64,000 nt of DNA from Serendipita indica DSM 11827 (taxonomy: Eukaryota > Basidiomycota > Agaricomycetes > Sebacinales > Serendipitaceae): contig CAJVGD010000014.1 in NCBI GenBank assembly GCA_910890315.1, positions 1 to 64,000 of the forward strand, read 5' to 3'. Of this stretch, positions 55,337-64,000 are shown in pieces. The notes below the pieces were generated by a model. That model searched no databases, was not told where the DNA came from, and saw nothing but the letters and a program-made list of their open reading frames with translations. Within the stretch, counting starts at the first letter, position 1; each line of letters opens with the position of its first letter. The translations under genes and the position numbers were made by a program.

Positions 55337-56947
55337 ATGGATATAGCAAACAGAGACGACGCTCTCAAGGCGCTGGGGATTGCACGTCGGCATCTGACTT
55401 CGGATCCACCGAACATTGCGGCTGCAAAGCGGTTTGCGTTAAAGTCGCTATCGCTATGTGAGACGAGCGAAGCCAGCAATCTCCTCGAAAAGATTCGGGT
55501 CGCGGAAGAAGAGGCCAAGAATGAACGGCAATCCGCCCACGACAGCCCAACTGCAAATGGCCACGCAACAGGAGCAGAGGCGCATGCCAGCAGCGAAGGA
55601 ATGCATCACCGAACTACGCACCATACCAGTTCACCAAACGGAGATGCAAAAGCGTCCAGCAAAGGCACGACAAAGGATGACGAGAAACGCGAATACACCG
55701 CCGAGCAGCTCGCAGTCGTAAAGCGAATACGAAAATGCAAAGTGACCGAATATTACGAGATTTTGTCACTCAGCAAAGAATGCGACGAAGCCGACGTTAA
55801 AAAGGCTTATCGAAAGGTCAGCAAGCCTTGCATGGTGTCTGCAATGTATGTGTGCTCATTCCAATCCCACTTTAGCTCGCACTACAGCTACATCCTGATA
55901 AGAATGGCGCTCCAGGAGCTGACGAGGCGTTCAAAAGTAGGCCATCTTCGCATTGCTTTGAACACGCGGATCGTTATTGGTCGCTAACAATATCTCCTCG
56001 TCTAGTGGTATCGAAAGCGTTCCAAGTCTTGTCTGATCCTGCCCTACGGTCCGCGTTTGATCGTGACGGTGGTGACCCAGAATCGAGATTCCCTTCTGGG
56101 ATGCGCTCAGGTGGTGCAGGTACATTCATTTATACCTCTTCATACTCTACTGCCGATACTCACCCAAGATTTCCAGGTATGCGAAGTCCCTTCGGCGCCA
56201 ACGGGAGCTTCGAAGGAGAGATCAGTCCCGAAGACCTCTTCAACATGTTCTTTGGAGGAGGATTTGGTCAGGGAGGGTTCGGGCCAGGTGTTCAATTCGG
56301 TGGCTCGCCGTTTGGAGGACCAGGTAAGTCGCTCTGGCAGTCTGCGAGTTGAAGTAGACGGCTTACCCTTCTTCAAAGTGTTTACGACGACATTTGGTCC
56401 AGGTGGATTCGCCTCTACTCGGGCCCGACCGCGTCAAGCCAATGCACGTCCACAAGAGGCGCCTCGAGGGATCAAAGGAATGCTTCTTCAACTGTTCCCG
56501 ATCCTTTTCTTCCTCTTCATGGCATTCTCCGGTACTTTTTTCGACCTGTTCGCCTCTTTCTTCACCACTCCCGACCCAACCTATTCATTCGCCTATTCGC
56601 CTCATTTTTCACTCGTGCGAACTACAGGAGGCAAACTCGACATTCCATATTTTGTGCACCCGGAATCGTTCCACGCGCACCCAATATATGCAAGTACCAA
56701 CGAGGCGGGATCAAACTCCAAGGAAGTCAAGAGCCCCGAGTTGAAACGGTTCGAAAAGGGTGTCGAAGAGAAGTGGATCAATATGAAGTACAATGAGTGC
56801 GCTCGTACAAAAGAATATGTAGAGCGAAAAGTCGAGAGCATGCGTGGCGTATTTGGTATCGGTGCTGACTGGGAAGGGATCAAAAAACTTCGTAAGGAAA
56901 AGATTCCGGCCTGCGAAGCGCTGAAGGAGAAAGGGTACCGAATTTAA
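55337..56947 (+). CDS. ER membrane J-protein (DNAJB12/14, Hlj1-like)
   Basis: I chose the ATG at 55337 (MDIANRDDALKALGIARRHL) because it starts the N-terminal helical domain typical of this family. A disordered linker and then the J domain follow: TEYYEILSLSKECDEADVKK-AYRK, then after an intron ALQLHPDKNGAPGADEAFK with the HPD motif intact, then VSKAFQVLSDPALRSAFDRD. A Gly/Phe-rich region (FFGGGFGQGGFGPG) precedes an intron and the transmembrane segment LLQLFPILFFLFMAF. The C-terminal lumenal domain (DUF1977-like: FSLVRTTGGKLDIPYFV ... KYNECARTKEYVERKVESMR) ends at 56947. Four or more short introns. The family recruits Hsp70 at the ER membrane for protein folding and degradation. Confidence 0.92.
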
Positions 56948-57114
56948 TGTGGGTGTTACTGTGACTTTCTGGGCACAACAGGACTGACACCCCCTCAGTA
57001 ATGGCTTGATTGTTATTCTCTTATACTATCCCGAGCTTGGAATGTACTCCAACGATACTCTATGCAGTTGCATCTTGCCGTGCCCAGCATGATCAGAATA
57101 TCCGCAAATGTCCC

Positions 57115-58507
57115 CTATAGAGCTACCTTGCTTTGGTCTGGCCACTTTTTAAGAATCTCTAACTCCCACTCGGCCCATCCTTCGTCATCCTTTTCTATCT
57201 CTTCGTCCGCCTCCAATTTTTCGAGCGCACGCTCCATGATACTCCAATCGACGCAACGCAATCCCCGGTCTATCTCTTGCTCTGGAGAGGCTACCTCGTT
57301 TCGATCGTCCAACACAAAGGCACCTTGGCGCGTTCGCGTGAGCACGACAACATGGGCTGCACTGCCAACTGCGATACCAAGGTCATGCACGACGGACCGG
57401 ACATACGTTCCCGATGAAACTGTCATTTCCAGCTCGAAGGTGGGAGGAATCTCGTCACCCGTGGTCACTTCTGCTCCTGCACTTTGCTCTGCTTCGTCTG
57501 CCTCAGCCGACGAGGGAGGTTGCACTGATGTAGTACTAAGCTCCTTTGATCCGTTGACTTCGACTAAATTAGCCCCTTCTGTGCTACTCGCGACGAGCGC
57601 TAACATCTTTTGACGTTCGGCGACCTGCACCTCGTCGAGTCTCTTCTCGGGAAACTTGAACCGGTGTTCTGTCGAGGGAGTAAATGCAGTCAAGTCAATG
57701 GCGGATATGGTGACCTTTCGTGACTCGATTGGGCGAGGGAGGGGGATGTTTTGCCGGGCATATTCGTACAACGCTTTCCCATCAATCTTGAGAGCGGAAT
57801 AGCTATGGTTTTCAGCTACCTAAACTGGAAATTGGGAATAACTTTTGCTCACATTGGAGGCGTCTGCATGATTTCTCCTCTGAACCGCTCGAGATTTTGC
57901 AGCAAAAGAGCTCGAGTGACATGCTTCCAGGGCGCTAGACGCGCAATAGCTCCTTCAGCATCATACGAGTCTGTCTCGCAACCCAATAGCCCAGTTGTTC
58001 GATAAGTCTATGGCCCACTCGTTATGAATATCAGAGCAGAAAAGTAGTAAATCAAACCTTGGTGCAATTGAGAAACTGTGGAAGATCCTTGGTCCCATTC
58101 CCAACTCCTACGACTGTTCAACGTTGTTAATTCTGCATCTTTGCCAACCGAACTCGCGCACTAAGAACTCCGTCTGCCAACGGATCGAGCGTTCCTCCAG
58201 AACCCAACTTGACGTACATCTTGCTGACCTTTTTCCAATTTGTCCGTTCTCCTCTGGCTTTGCCCTTGTTTCGATCTTTGCCAGTGCGCTCGCCAGGTAG
58301 CGTCGGCCCTGGATACGCAAGTTTCTTCCTAGAAGAGCTTGCTAGAGATTTATCCAGCTGTTCTAATTGATCTGCTGCCATGAAGAGTCGTGACGAGGAG
58401 AACAGCGGCTTTAGGCGAGTGAGGAGCGACATAGAAGTCGGCCCAGATGGCTTTGCTAATGCAAATACGCCATGAAGAGGCAGTGGCGGACAAGTTGTCT
58501 TAGGCAT
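57115..58507 (-). CDS. PUS4: tRNA pseudouridine-55 synthase, TruB/PUS4 family
   Basis: The ATG at 58507 starts MPKTTCPPLPLHGVFALAKP; LHGVFALAKPSGPTSM is the family's N-terminal motif (normally GxxxxxKPxGxTS). The catalytic Asp is in GGTLDPLADGVL near residue 110, at the expected place. An intron GTGCGC...GAACAG joins it to IVGVGNGTK, then TYRTTGLLGCETDSYD, NLERFRGEIMQTPPM and YSALKIDGKALYEYAR. The last exon (57771-57115) carries SGTYVRSVVHDLGIAVGSAA, the RNA-binding part, with a low-complexity insert before it. It modifies U55 in the T loop of mitochondrial and cytoplasmic tRNAs. Complete and intact. Confidence 0.92.
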
Positions 58508-58747
58508 CTCAACGAGTCGACTTCCGAATCACAGAGGACGGGTTCAAAAGGCAGGGATAAACACTGACGCTCGGCGACTTTCCAGATCAAAAACGGTCCA
58601 ATTCGACATGCTCATGAACCAACATAGATAGCTAATGGATGCAAATGTTAAAGCCAATGTCCACACCGGATACCTGTGAGTGCGTATAAGCGCCTACGAC
58701 CAAGCGCACAACCAGCACCTACGACCAGGGTTCGATATTTAGCACAG

Positions 58748-61113
58748 TTACATTTCGTCACTTTGTTCGTCAAGTTGGTAGGGCTGCAGGTATCCTTCTG
58801 GGACGAGACCTTGTGCCTCGGCAGTGTCGCAAGCATTCCTGGTTCCTTTTATCTCTTGCTCTGGAGTCCAGTTTCGCAACGCTACGACCCAGCCCTCGCC
58901 ACCACCTCGTCCGATGATCCGCACGAGTTGATTGACCTCTACGCTCATCTCCGACGGCCCTTCCGCCTCGAAGGGGTACAAGGCACGATAGACACCAGTC
59001 TTCAGTGGTTCTGGATTTACGTCGTCGTATCCAAGCTCGTCACCAGAGGAAAAATCGTCGTCTCCGTCGACCCCGTCTTGACCGTCGACTTCTGGATGAG
59101 GATGAACATCATGCAGTGGCGAGTGTTTGAACGTCGTAGAAGGCGTATGGACATCGTCTTCGTTAAAGTCGTCGTCGAATTGCGGCTGTGGCGAAATCTC
59201 TTCAAACCCGTCTTCCTCTCCGCTCTCTTCATAGTAGTTGCTGCTCTCCTCCTCGCTGACGTTGACCCATTTACCGCCGAGACTTTTGCTCCCCAAGTTT
59301 GCCCAGGCCCTCGACCGATTCTTGAGCTCGCTTCTGGGCCCTCCACCGTGCGTGCTCCCCATGGGAGCAGTACTGGTGCCACCGGAAATCGATCCCAAAG
59401 GGAACCCCCAATCATCTTCGTCTTCTTCTTCTTCATATTCCCCGCCCCAAGGGTCCCCGTAATGAACACCGGAGCTATAACCTCCACCGCCTCCTGCCGC
59501 GAAGCGGGGCTGGTTACGTCGCCATTCATACGAGCGACTGTGATGGAGGAGTGGCCGGTCGCAACGCATCATTAGTTCGATGGGTTGCTTCGAGAAGCGC
59601 TCGTCGCTTTCATCAAACGCGAAATCCCTCACCACGATGGGATGATCTCGGTGCCATTGGAGATTGTCTTCGTCGGCTGCTGGAGGTTCGTTTGTGACGG
59701 CCTCGTGCTCGTCACAAATCTCAGTTGGGGTGCCCGCCATAGGTAAATAGATACCCATGCTGGCATATGCAGCTGCCAGTTCGTTGGCATGTCTTGCCGC
59801 TGGATTCGAGGGTACGGATGAAGATGAGCCAGAAGTGCTCGCCGAGGTGGACGAGAAATTGCGGCGAATGTGCGAGTGACTCGCGGATAGAGGAGCGAGT
59901 TTCTGAGCATTTTGGCCAGTCTTTTGAATTCCAGCCTGGGTAGACGATTCCTGGCTGGTCTTTGGGGCAACAGGCGGCGGTGGCTTTCCATCTACTTGAG
60001 ACTTTTGCGCCGCGTCGACCTGTGTATGATTGAATGTGATGACCAACGTCGACTGCGTCCCCGAGCCGTCGACATTGATGGATCCAGAGGCACCAGTGCT
60101 TGAAAACGACTTTCGCATCGAGGATGTGGATGGCTTGTGTGATGGAAACCGTTCTGTTGGATTTGATGACGACTGAGAATCGTTCGACTCGTGTCGCGAG
60201 TGAGACCTGAGGGTTGATTGTGACTGGCGTCGACTGGGATGAGACGAAGCCGGAGACGGTGGTGCGGGCCGATGGGATCGCAGCGATGTCACAGAGCTAT
60301 GCGAGCTCAAAGCTTTTGATTGCCTGCGACTACTCTTCCTAGAATCGAGGCCGCTGCCATATTTGCTGCTCCGACGGGAAATAGCCGATGGATTCAGAGG
60401 GCTGCTCTGTTTCGAGGAGGGAGCATCCGAATCGAGACGTGTCATGCGGGGGATCGCGATGGAGGGCTTCTTTATTGTGCTCGTGGCGGGAACGCCATCA
60501 ACAGAGTCGACGCCTGTGCAGTCAGATTAGAAAAACTGGAATTGTAACCGAGGGTCACGAGGAGACGGGACAATGAAGAGAAAGGCAACCCACCGTTGTC
60601 CGAGTTGCAAAGATTTGCAGTCTGATTGCTGAGCATATCAGCTTCACGTGCCGCAACGCCTGAGATGCCTGCCACAAACCGAGAGGTTATAGTTCAGCAC
60701 CTTGTACAGGCGACGTCATGCATTCCGTTGTTAAGAGACTGGACATACCAGATTGAGCGTGATCATGGAAAGTCAAAGGCTTTGTCTCTGCAACGAGGGA
60801 AGCGTCCGGTGGGCCGGTTCGTTGAGTGGGGGGCACCGGCGAGACTGAGTTGACGTCTGAATGGATGCCAGAGCGTTGAGTAGACGGTGACGCGACAAGA
60901 CTTCCTCCATATTGTGCCGAATTTCTGTGAGCAGCGACACGGGACTCGGAGTCCTCACTGTGAAGCCGACCGAATGCATAAAACTAGGTCAGAGGCCATC
61001 TGTAGACAAGTATAAACTATATACCGCGACGCTGAGGATGCTAGACTTTGCATGTCGCTGACGGTTGTGGCACCGACGTCTTGGCCGACGGGCATTGTGC
61101 TCCCGCTGCTCAT
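58748..61113 (-). CDS. SH3-domain protein with disordered N-terminus
   Basis: Upstream exons (61113 to about 60740) read MSSGSTMPVGQDVGATTV ... SVSPVPPTQRTGPPDASLVA; intervening frames near 60700-60450 are less certain. The main exon (60445-58748) is Ser/Arg/Pro-rich, then contains HANELAAAYASMGIYLPMAG, ICDEHEAV, DLQWHRDHPIVVRDFAF (as NLQWHRDHPIVVRDFAF) and an acidic region. One SH3 domain follows near the C-terminus: YRALYPFEAEGPSEMSVEVN ... GWVVALRNW ... GLVPEGYLQPY. The family (Nbp2-like adaptors in yeasts) links phosphatases or kinases in stress and wall signalling; the assignment is inferred from order only. The start at 61113 is the first good ATG. Divergent from COX9. Confidence 0.75.
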
Positions 61114-61476
61114 CCTTTTGTCGATGTGAACAGATCGCGTCGCCTTGTTCCTTGTCCTTGTCAATTATTCAGTGTTAGAGGGATATTCGCTGATATTCCC
61201 CAACTGCCACGGACGTGGTTGGGTGCAAAGTTGTCTCAATCCGCGCTGCCTGGCCTGTAGCCTCTAACTGGAATCTATAACAATTCTAACAAACTCGCAA
61301 GTTTCCGTGAGCTTGTGAATCCAACCGGAATAGACGGACCTGCCAAAGTCTCGACTCATTCAACTCTTGGACTCCATCCACTTCGACCGTCGAAACTGCG
61401 TGGAGCACGTAAATTCTCCATAAATTCAGAAAATACTCTACTGACTGACTAGAGCAGTCTTTAGACACGTCTCAAC
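61114..61476. promoter_or_regulatory. divergent promoter region of SH3 gene and COX9
   Basis: This 363-bp gap separates the two start codons. No clear TATA box. Confidence 0.4.
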
Positions 61477-61916
61477 ATGCCTGTCGCCGCCATTACCGGA
61501 AAGCTCCGTCGCAAAATCTGGACCGACATTAGCACCGCGCTCGGTCTGGGCGTTTCGAGTGGATATGCCTACTGGTGAGAATATATGTGCTCTTTCAAGG
61601 CTCAGTATTCAATGCTAACGCTTCCTTTGCCAGGTACTTCTACTACATCCCGTCTGGTATGTTACCCATTCTCTGCTCGTGATTACGGTCTCGCAAAGAC
61701 ATGCACTACACGTGTACCATGCGTCTACGCTTTGGATTGCGAACGCCACCATGCCTTGTGATGATGGTCTTGACCGACGGTCGAGACCAAAAAGTTTACC
61801 TTGCGCTCTAGATGATACAGCACGCTGACGGCCTCCTTTTACCTATAGTGCGACGACGACAAGAATACTACCTAAAGCTCGAAAAGGAGAAGCTCGCTGC
61901 GGCCGGTACCGAGTAG
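61477..61916 (+). CDS. COX9: cytochrome c oxidase subunit 7a (COX9)
   Basis: Three small exons: MPVAAITGKLRRKIWTDIST-ALGLGVSSGYAYW, then YFYYIPS, then VRRRQEYYLKLEKEKLAAAG-TE, stop at 61914-61916. Junctions are GTGAGA...TGCCAG and GTATGT...CTATAG, both in phase. The result is about 62 residues, the normal size, with the family pattern of a short matrix segment (PITGxLRR), one membrane span and a charged tail (RRRxExYxxLExEK). It is a nuclear-encoded subunit of respiratory complex IV in the inner mitochondrial membrane. The gene ends 73 bp from the convergent F-box gene. Confidence 0.9.
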
Positions 61917-61989
61917 ACCAGATAGCTCTTACTCGACTATGCAGAGTGGGAATATAGAATCGATTCAGCACTTTAAACAACTTTTGTTT

Positions 61990-63264
61990 CTAAGCCTCCA
62001 CTATATGATGTTCGTCGTCAACTCTGTATTGCTTGAAAAAGAGCGACCGGTAAGCCTCGATGAGCAGACCGCTCCTCAGCCATACACCCGCCAATCGACT
62101 CTGCGCAAACTGCGTATTGAGACCAGTCGGGGTATGGCCGACAAGGCGGATTGTCGAAACTTTGGGATAACGAGTGATGGCTCGTTCGACAAAGGTCCAG
62201 AAATTGGTGTGGTTCTGTAAAATTCGCGACCAGCCTAGGGTTTTCAGGCCGGGAGCTTCAATAACGTCTGTCCATATAGCAGCACTGGCTTTGGGGTCGT
62301 CTCTGGTTGAGAGTCCCATAAAGAGCGAGGTCAAGTGTGGCAATTTGATAGGGGTGGGCCGTTCGTGGGGTTTAAAGGGTATTATGAGCTCCACGACCTG
62401 TAATGTATCCTTGGATTCTTCTAGTATTCGTGTCCACTGCAGAGGCGACGAACCGGTTATGGACAACACACGCAGCACCCGCATTTTCCATGTACTGGTG
62501 ATGTGCTTGATCAGGAGGTCCTCGTAGACCTCATGTATCCTCAAATACTCTAGTCGCGGGAAAGGGGTGTCTGCTGAGGTTGGTATGTAAATCTCCTTTG
62601 AGGGAGAGTCTTTCATGTCTAAAGACAGGACCCTAAGATTAGAAGATAGAGAATATATGCCATTTAGGTCAATATTCAGCCTGAGCGTGCCTTGAGTGAG
62701 CGTGAGGGTGTCTAGCACGCAACCGCTCACAGTGGCTGAGGTGATATACGTACGTGGACATACCAAGGTGCGCATATTCGGCATTAGCTTCATTATTCGC
62801 GCCATACGCACTAGAATCTGGTCCACCGCCGCGCCCATTGAGGCCTGGAAGAGGAGTTGGACCGTCAAGTGTGTCACTTCCGTAGCTAGGTCGACCCGAT
62901 TTTGAAGGGTTGCAATGAGATTATCGAGGAACTTCAGTATATTGGTGACTTGGGCCCCAAACGTCTTCGCATCGACCTTGCGTGGCTCGCGGACCGCAGC
63001 GATGCGAACGTGGCTCCAAAGAATAGGATTACAAACAAAGTAGAAATCCTTGCAGACTCTGGTTAGACATGCAAGTTGCTTTATGGAAATTGTTTGTTCC
63101 AGGTTTTCCCCAGCAAGTGTGCCAAAGCTTGGTTTTTCGCAGTGTATGATATCATGGGGGTATCGTGCGCATTCCAAGTAGCTCCATCGAGAAATAGAGT
63201 CTATTATCATCTCCCATAGTTCTCTCGGAAGTTTTAGAACAGACGATATCGCTGCTTGGTTCAT
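61990..63264 (-). CDS. F-box protein, tandem copy 1
   Basis: A single open frame of 424 codons, no intron needed. The N-terminus SVLKLPRELWEMIIDSI ... LACLTRVCKDFYFVCNPILW is an F-box. The body is leucine-rich with repeating helix-strand patterns (VTHLTVQLLFQASMGAAVDQ, LRVLSLDMKD, LEYLRIHEVYEDLLIKHI, LRVLSITGSSPLQWTRIL). It ends RSGLLIEAYRSLFFKQY and a short tail. F-box proteins of this sort are SCF substrate receptors, expanded and diverging in mushrooms. The neighbouring copy at 63337-64000 shares the same motifs, so they are a tandem duplicate pair. Confidence 0.85.
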   Translation of the reverse strand: MNQAAISSVLKLPRELWEMIIDSISRWSYLECARYPHDIIHCEKPSFGTLAGENLEQTISIKQLACLTRVCKDFYFVCNPILWSHVRIAAVREPRKVDAKTFGAQVTNILKFLDNLIATLQNRVDLATEVTHLTVQLLFQASMGAAVDQILVRMARIMKLMPNMRTLVCPRTYITSATVSGCVLDTLTLTQGTLRLNIDLNGIYSLSSNLRVLSLDMKDSPSKEIYIPTSADTPFPRLEYLRIHEVYEDLLIKHITSTWKMRVLRVLSITGSSPLQWTRILEESKDTLQVVELIIPFKPHERPTPIKLPHLTSLFMGLSTRDDPKASAAIWTDVIEAPGLKTLGWSRILQNHTNFWTFVERAITRYPKVSTIRLVGHTPTGLNTQFAQSRLAGVWLRSGLLIEAYRSLFFKQYRVDDEHHIVEA

Positions 63265-63336
63265 GGCGCCTAGGTGGCGGTTGAGTCCAAACTCTCAAAA
63301 TGCTCATGGAGACATAGATTCAGTAATTCCAAAAGG

Positions 63337-64000
63337 CTAATCATTCTCTACTACTCCTTTTTTGCCATGGACTTTGTATTGCTTGAAATAGAGGGATCGG
63401 TAAGCCTCAATAAGCAGACCGCTCCTCAGCCGGACCCCTGTCGATCTACTTTGCACAAGCTGCCCTTCGAGATCTGCGGGGGAGGTACAGACGAGGCGGA
63501 CTGTTGAAACGGTTGGATAACAATCGATGGCTTGCTCGACGATGCTCCAAAAATTGGCGTGAGTCCATGAAACACTTGACCAACCTATGCATGCTAACCG
63601 AGGTGCTTGTATACACTTCGTCCATTGAATAAGGTTGGTTTTGGCCTCTTCGGGAAAGCCCATGAACAGGGACTTTAATTGGGGCATCCTGATAGGTATC
63701 GGTCGGTCCCCAGTTGTAAAGTGGACCGTAAGCTCCAAAACTTGTAATGTATCCCTGGAATCCTCCAGTATTCGTGCCCACGATAGAGGAGATGCGCTGG
63801 TTATGGACAAAACCCGCAGTACTTTCATCTTCCATGTGCGAGTAATATACTCGATGAGGCTATCACTATATACCTCATTTAATCTCAAGTACTCCATTCG
63901 AGGAAAGGATATAGTCGTCGTGGCCGGTATGGGAATATAATAAGATCTGCCCGGAGCCGATTTGTCAGACAGGTCGAGAGATAGGATTCGAAGGTTTGAT
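63337..64000 (-). CDS. F-box-family protein, tandem copy 2, truncated by window end
   Basis: The open frame runs off the right edge, so the 5' part with the F-box is not visible. The visible part matches copy 1 over its whole length: MEYLRLNEVYSDSLIEYITR, MKVLRVLSITSASPLSWARI, LKSLFMGF, RSGLLIEAYRSLYFKQYKV. Ends at 63337. Protein identity to copy 1 is roughly half, so the duplication is not recent. Confidence 0.8.
   Translation of the reverse strand, partial: SNLRILSLDLSDKSAPGRSYYIPIPATTTISFPRMEYLRLNEVYSDSLIEYITRTWKMKVLRVLSITSASPLSWARILEDSRDTLQVLELTVHFTTGDRPIPIRMPQLKSLFMGFPEEAKTNLIQWTKCIQAPRLACIGWSSVSWTHANFWSIVEQAIDCYPTVSTVRLVCTSPADLEGQLVQSRSTGVRLRSGLLIEAYRSLYFKQYKVHGKKGVVEND

Overview
The window looks like nuclear DNA of a basidiomycete (Agaricomycetes). 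The genes carry many short introns (about 40-60 nt) with GTNNGT...YAG borders. Several family expansions are typical of that group: NACHT-WD40 receptors, TPR-CHAT proteins and rapidly evolving F-box proteins. A secreted CBM1-pectate lyase family 3 enzyme suggests a plant-associated lifestyle. A Rhizoctonia/Ceratobasidiaceae-like fungus is my best guess; this is inference, not a database match.

The left part, about 1-36 kb, is an accessory region. It holds three STAND/NLR-type receptor genes. NLR1 (2.06-6.93 kb, +) and NLR2 (25.62-31.07 kb, -) are paralogues with the order alpha/beta-hydrolase-like (SesB-like) domain, NACHT NTPase, WD40 repeats and a short conserved C-terminal module. NLR3 (12.74-17.35 kb, -) has a different, helical N-terminus, then NACHT and at least 13 nearly identical WD40 units. 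NLR2 appears intact. NLR1 is interrupted by a 427-bp solo LTR with a 5-bp target duplication and has an upstream frame offset. NLR3 has many small indels inside its repeat array, which are either real or assembly errors. Between them lie a hAT transposon with terminal inverted repeats, a Tc1/mariner element flanked by TA, a second solo LTR, a CBM1-PL3 pectate lyase gene, a decayed TPR-CHAT gene and dispersed gene fragments.

The right part, about 36-64 kb, is dense and mostly housekeeping. It has a C2H2 zinc-finger protein, a large coiled-coil/disordered protein, a PAK (STE20 family) kinase sharing a 134-bp divergent promoter region with a putative mitochondrial protein, tRNA-Gly(CCC) with an intron, a FBXO9-type F-box protein, an ER membrane J-protein, a TruB/PUS4 pseudouridine synthase, an SH3 protein and cytochrome c oxidase subunit 7a (COX9). 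Among these sit three small or low-complexity secreted proteins (His/Gln-rich, GFNT-repeat and Ser/Thr-rich) and a set of divergent F-box genes, two of them a tandem pair at the right edge.

The most interesting system is the receptor cluster. It is a small birth-and-death nest of fungal NLRs whose sensor repeats are nearly identical except at a few sites, whose hydrolase-like effector domains have lost the nucleophile serine, and which is being broken up by transposons.
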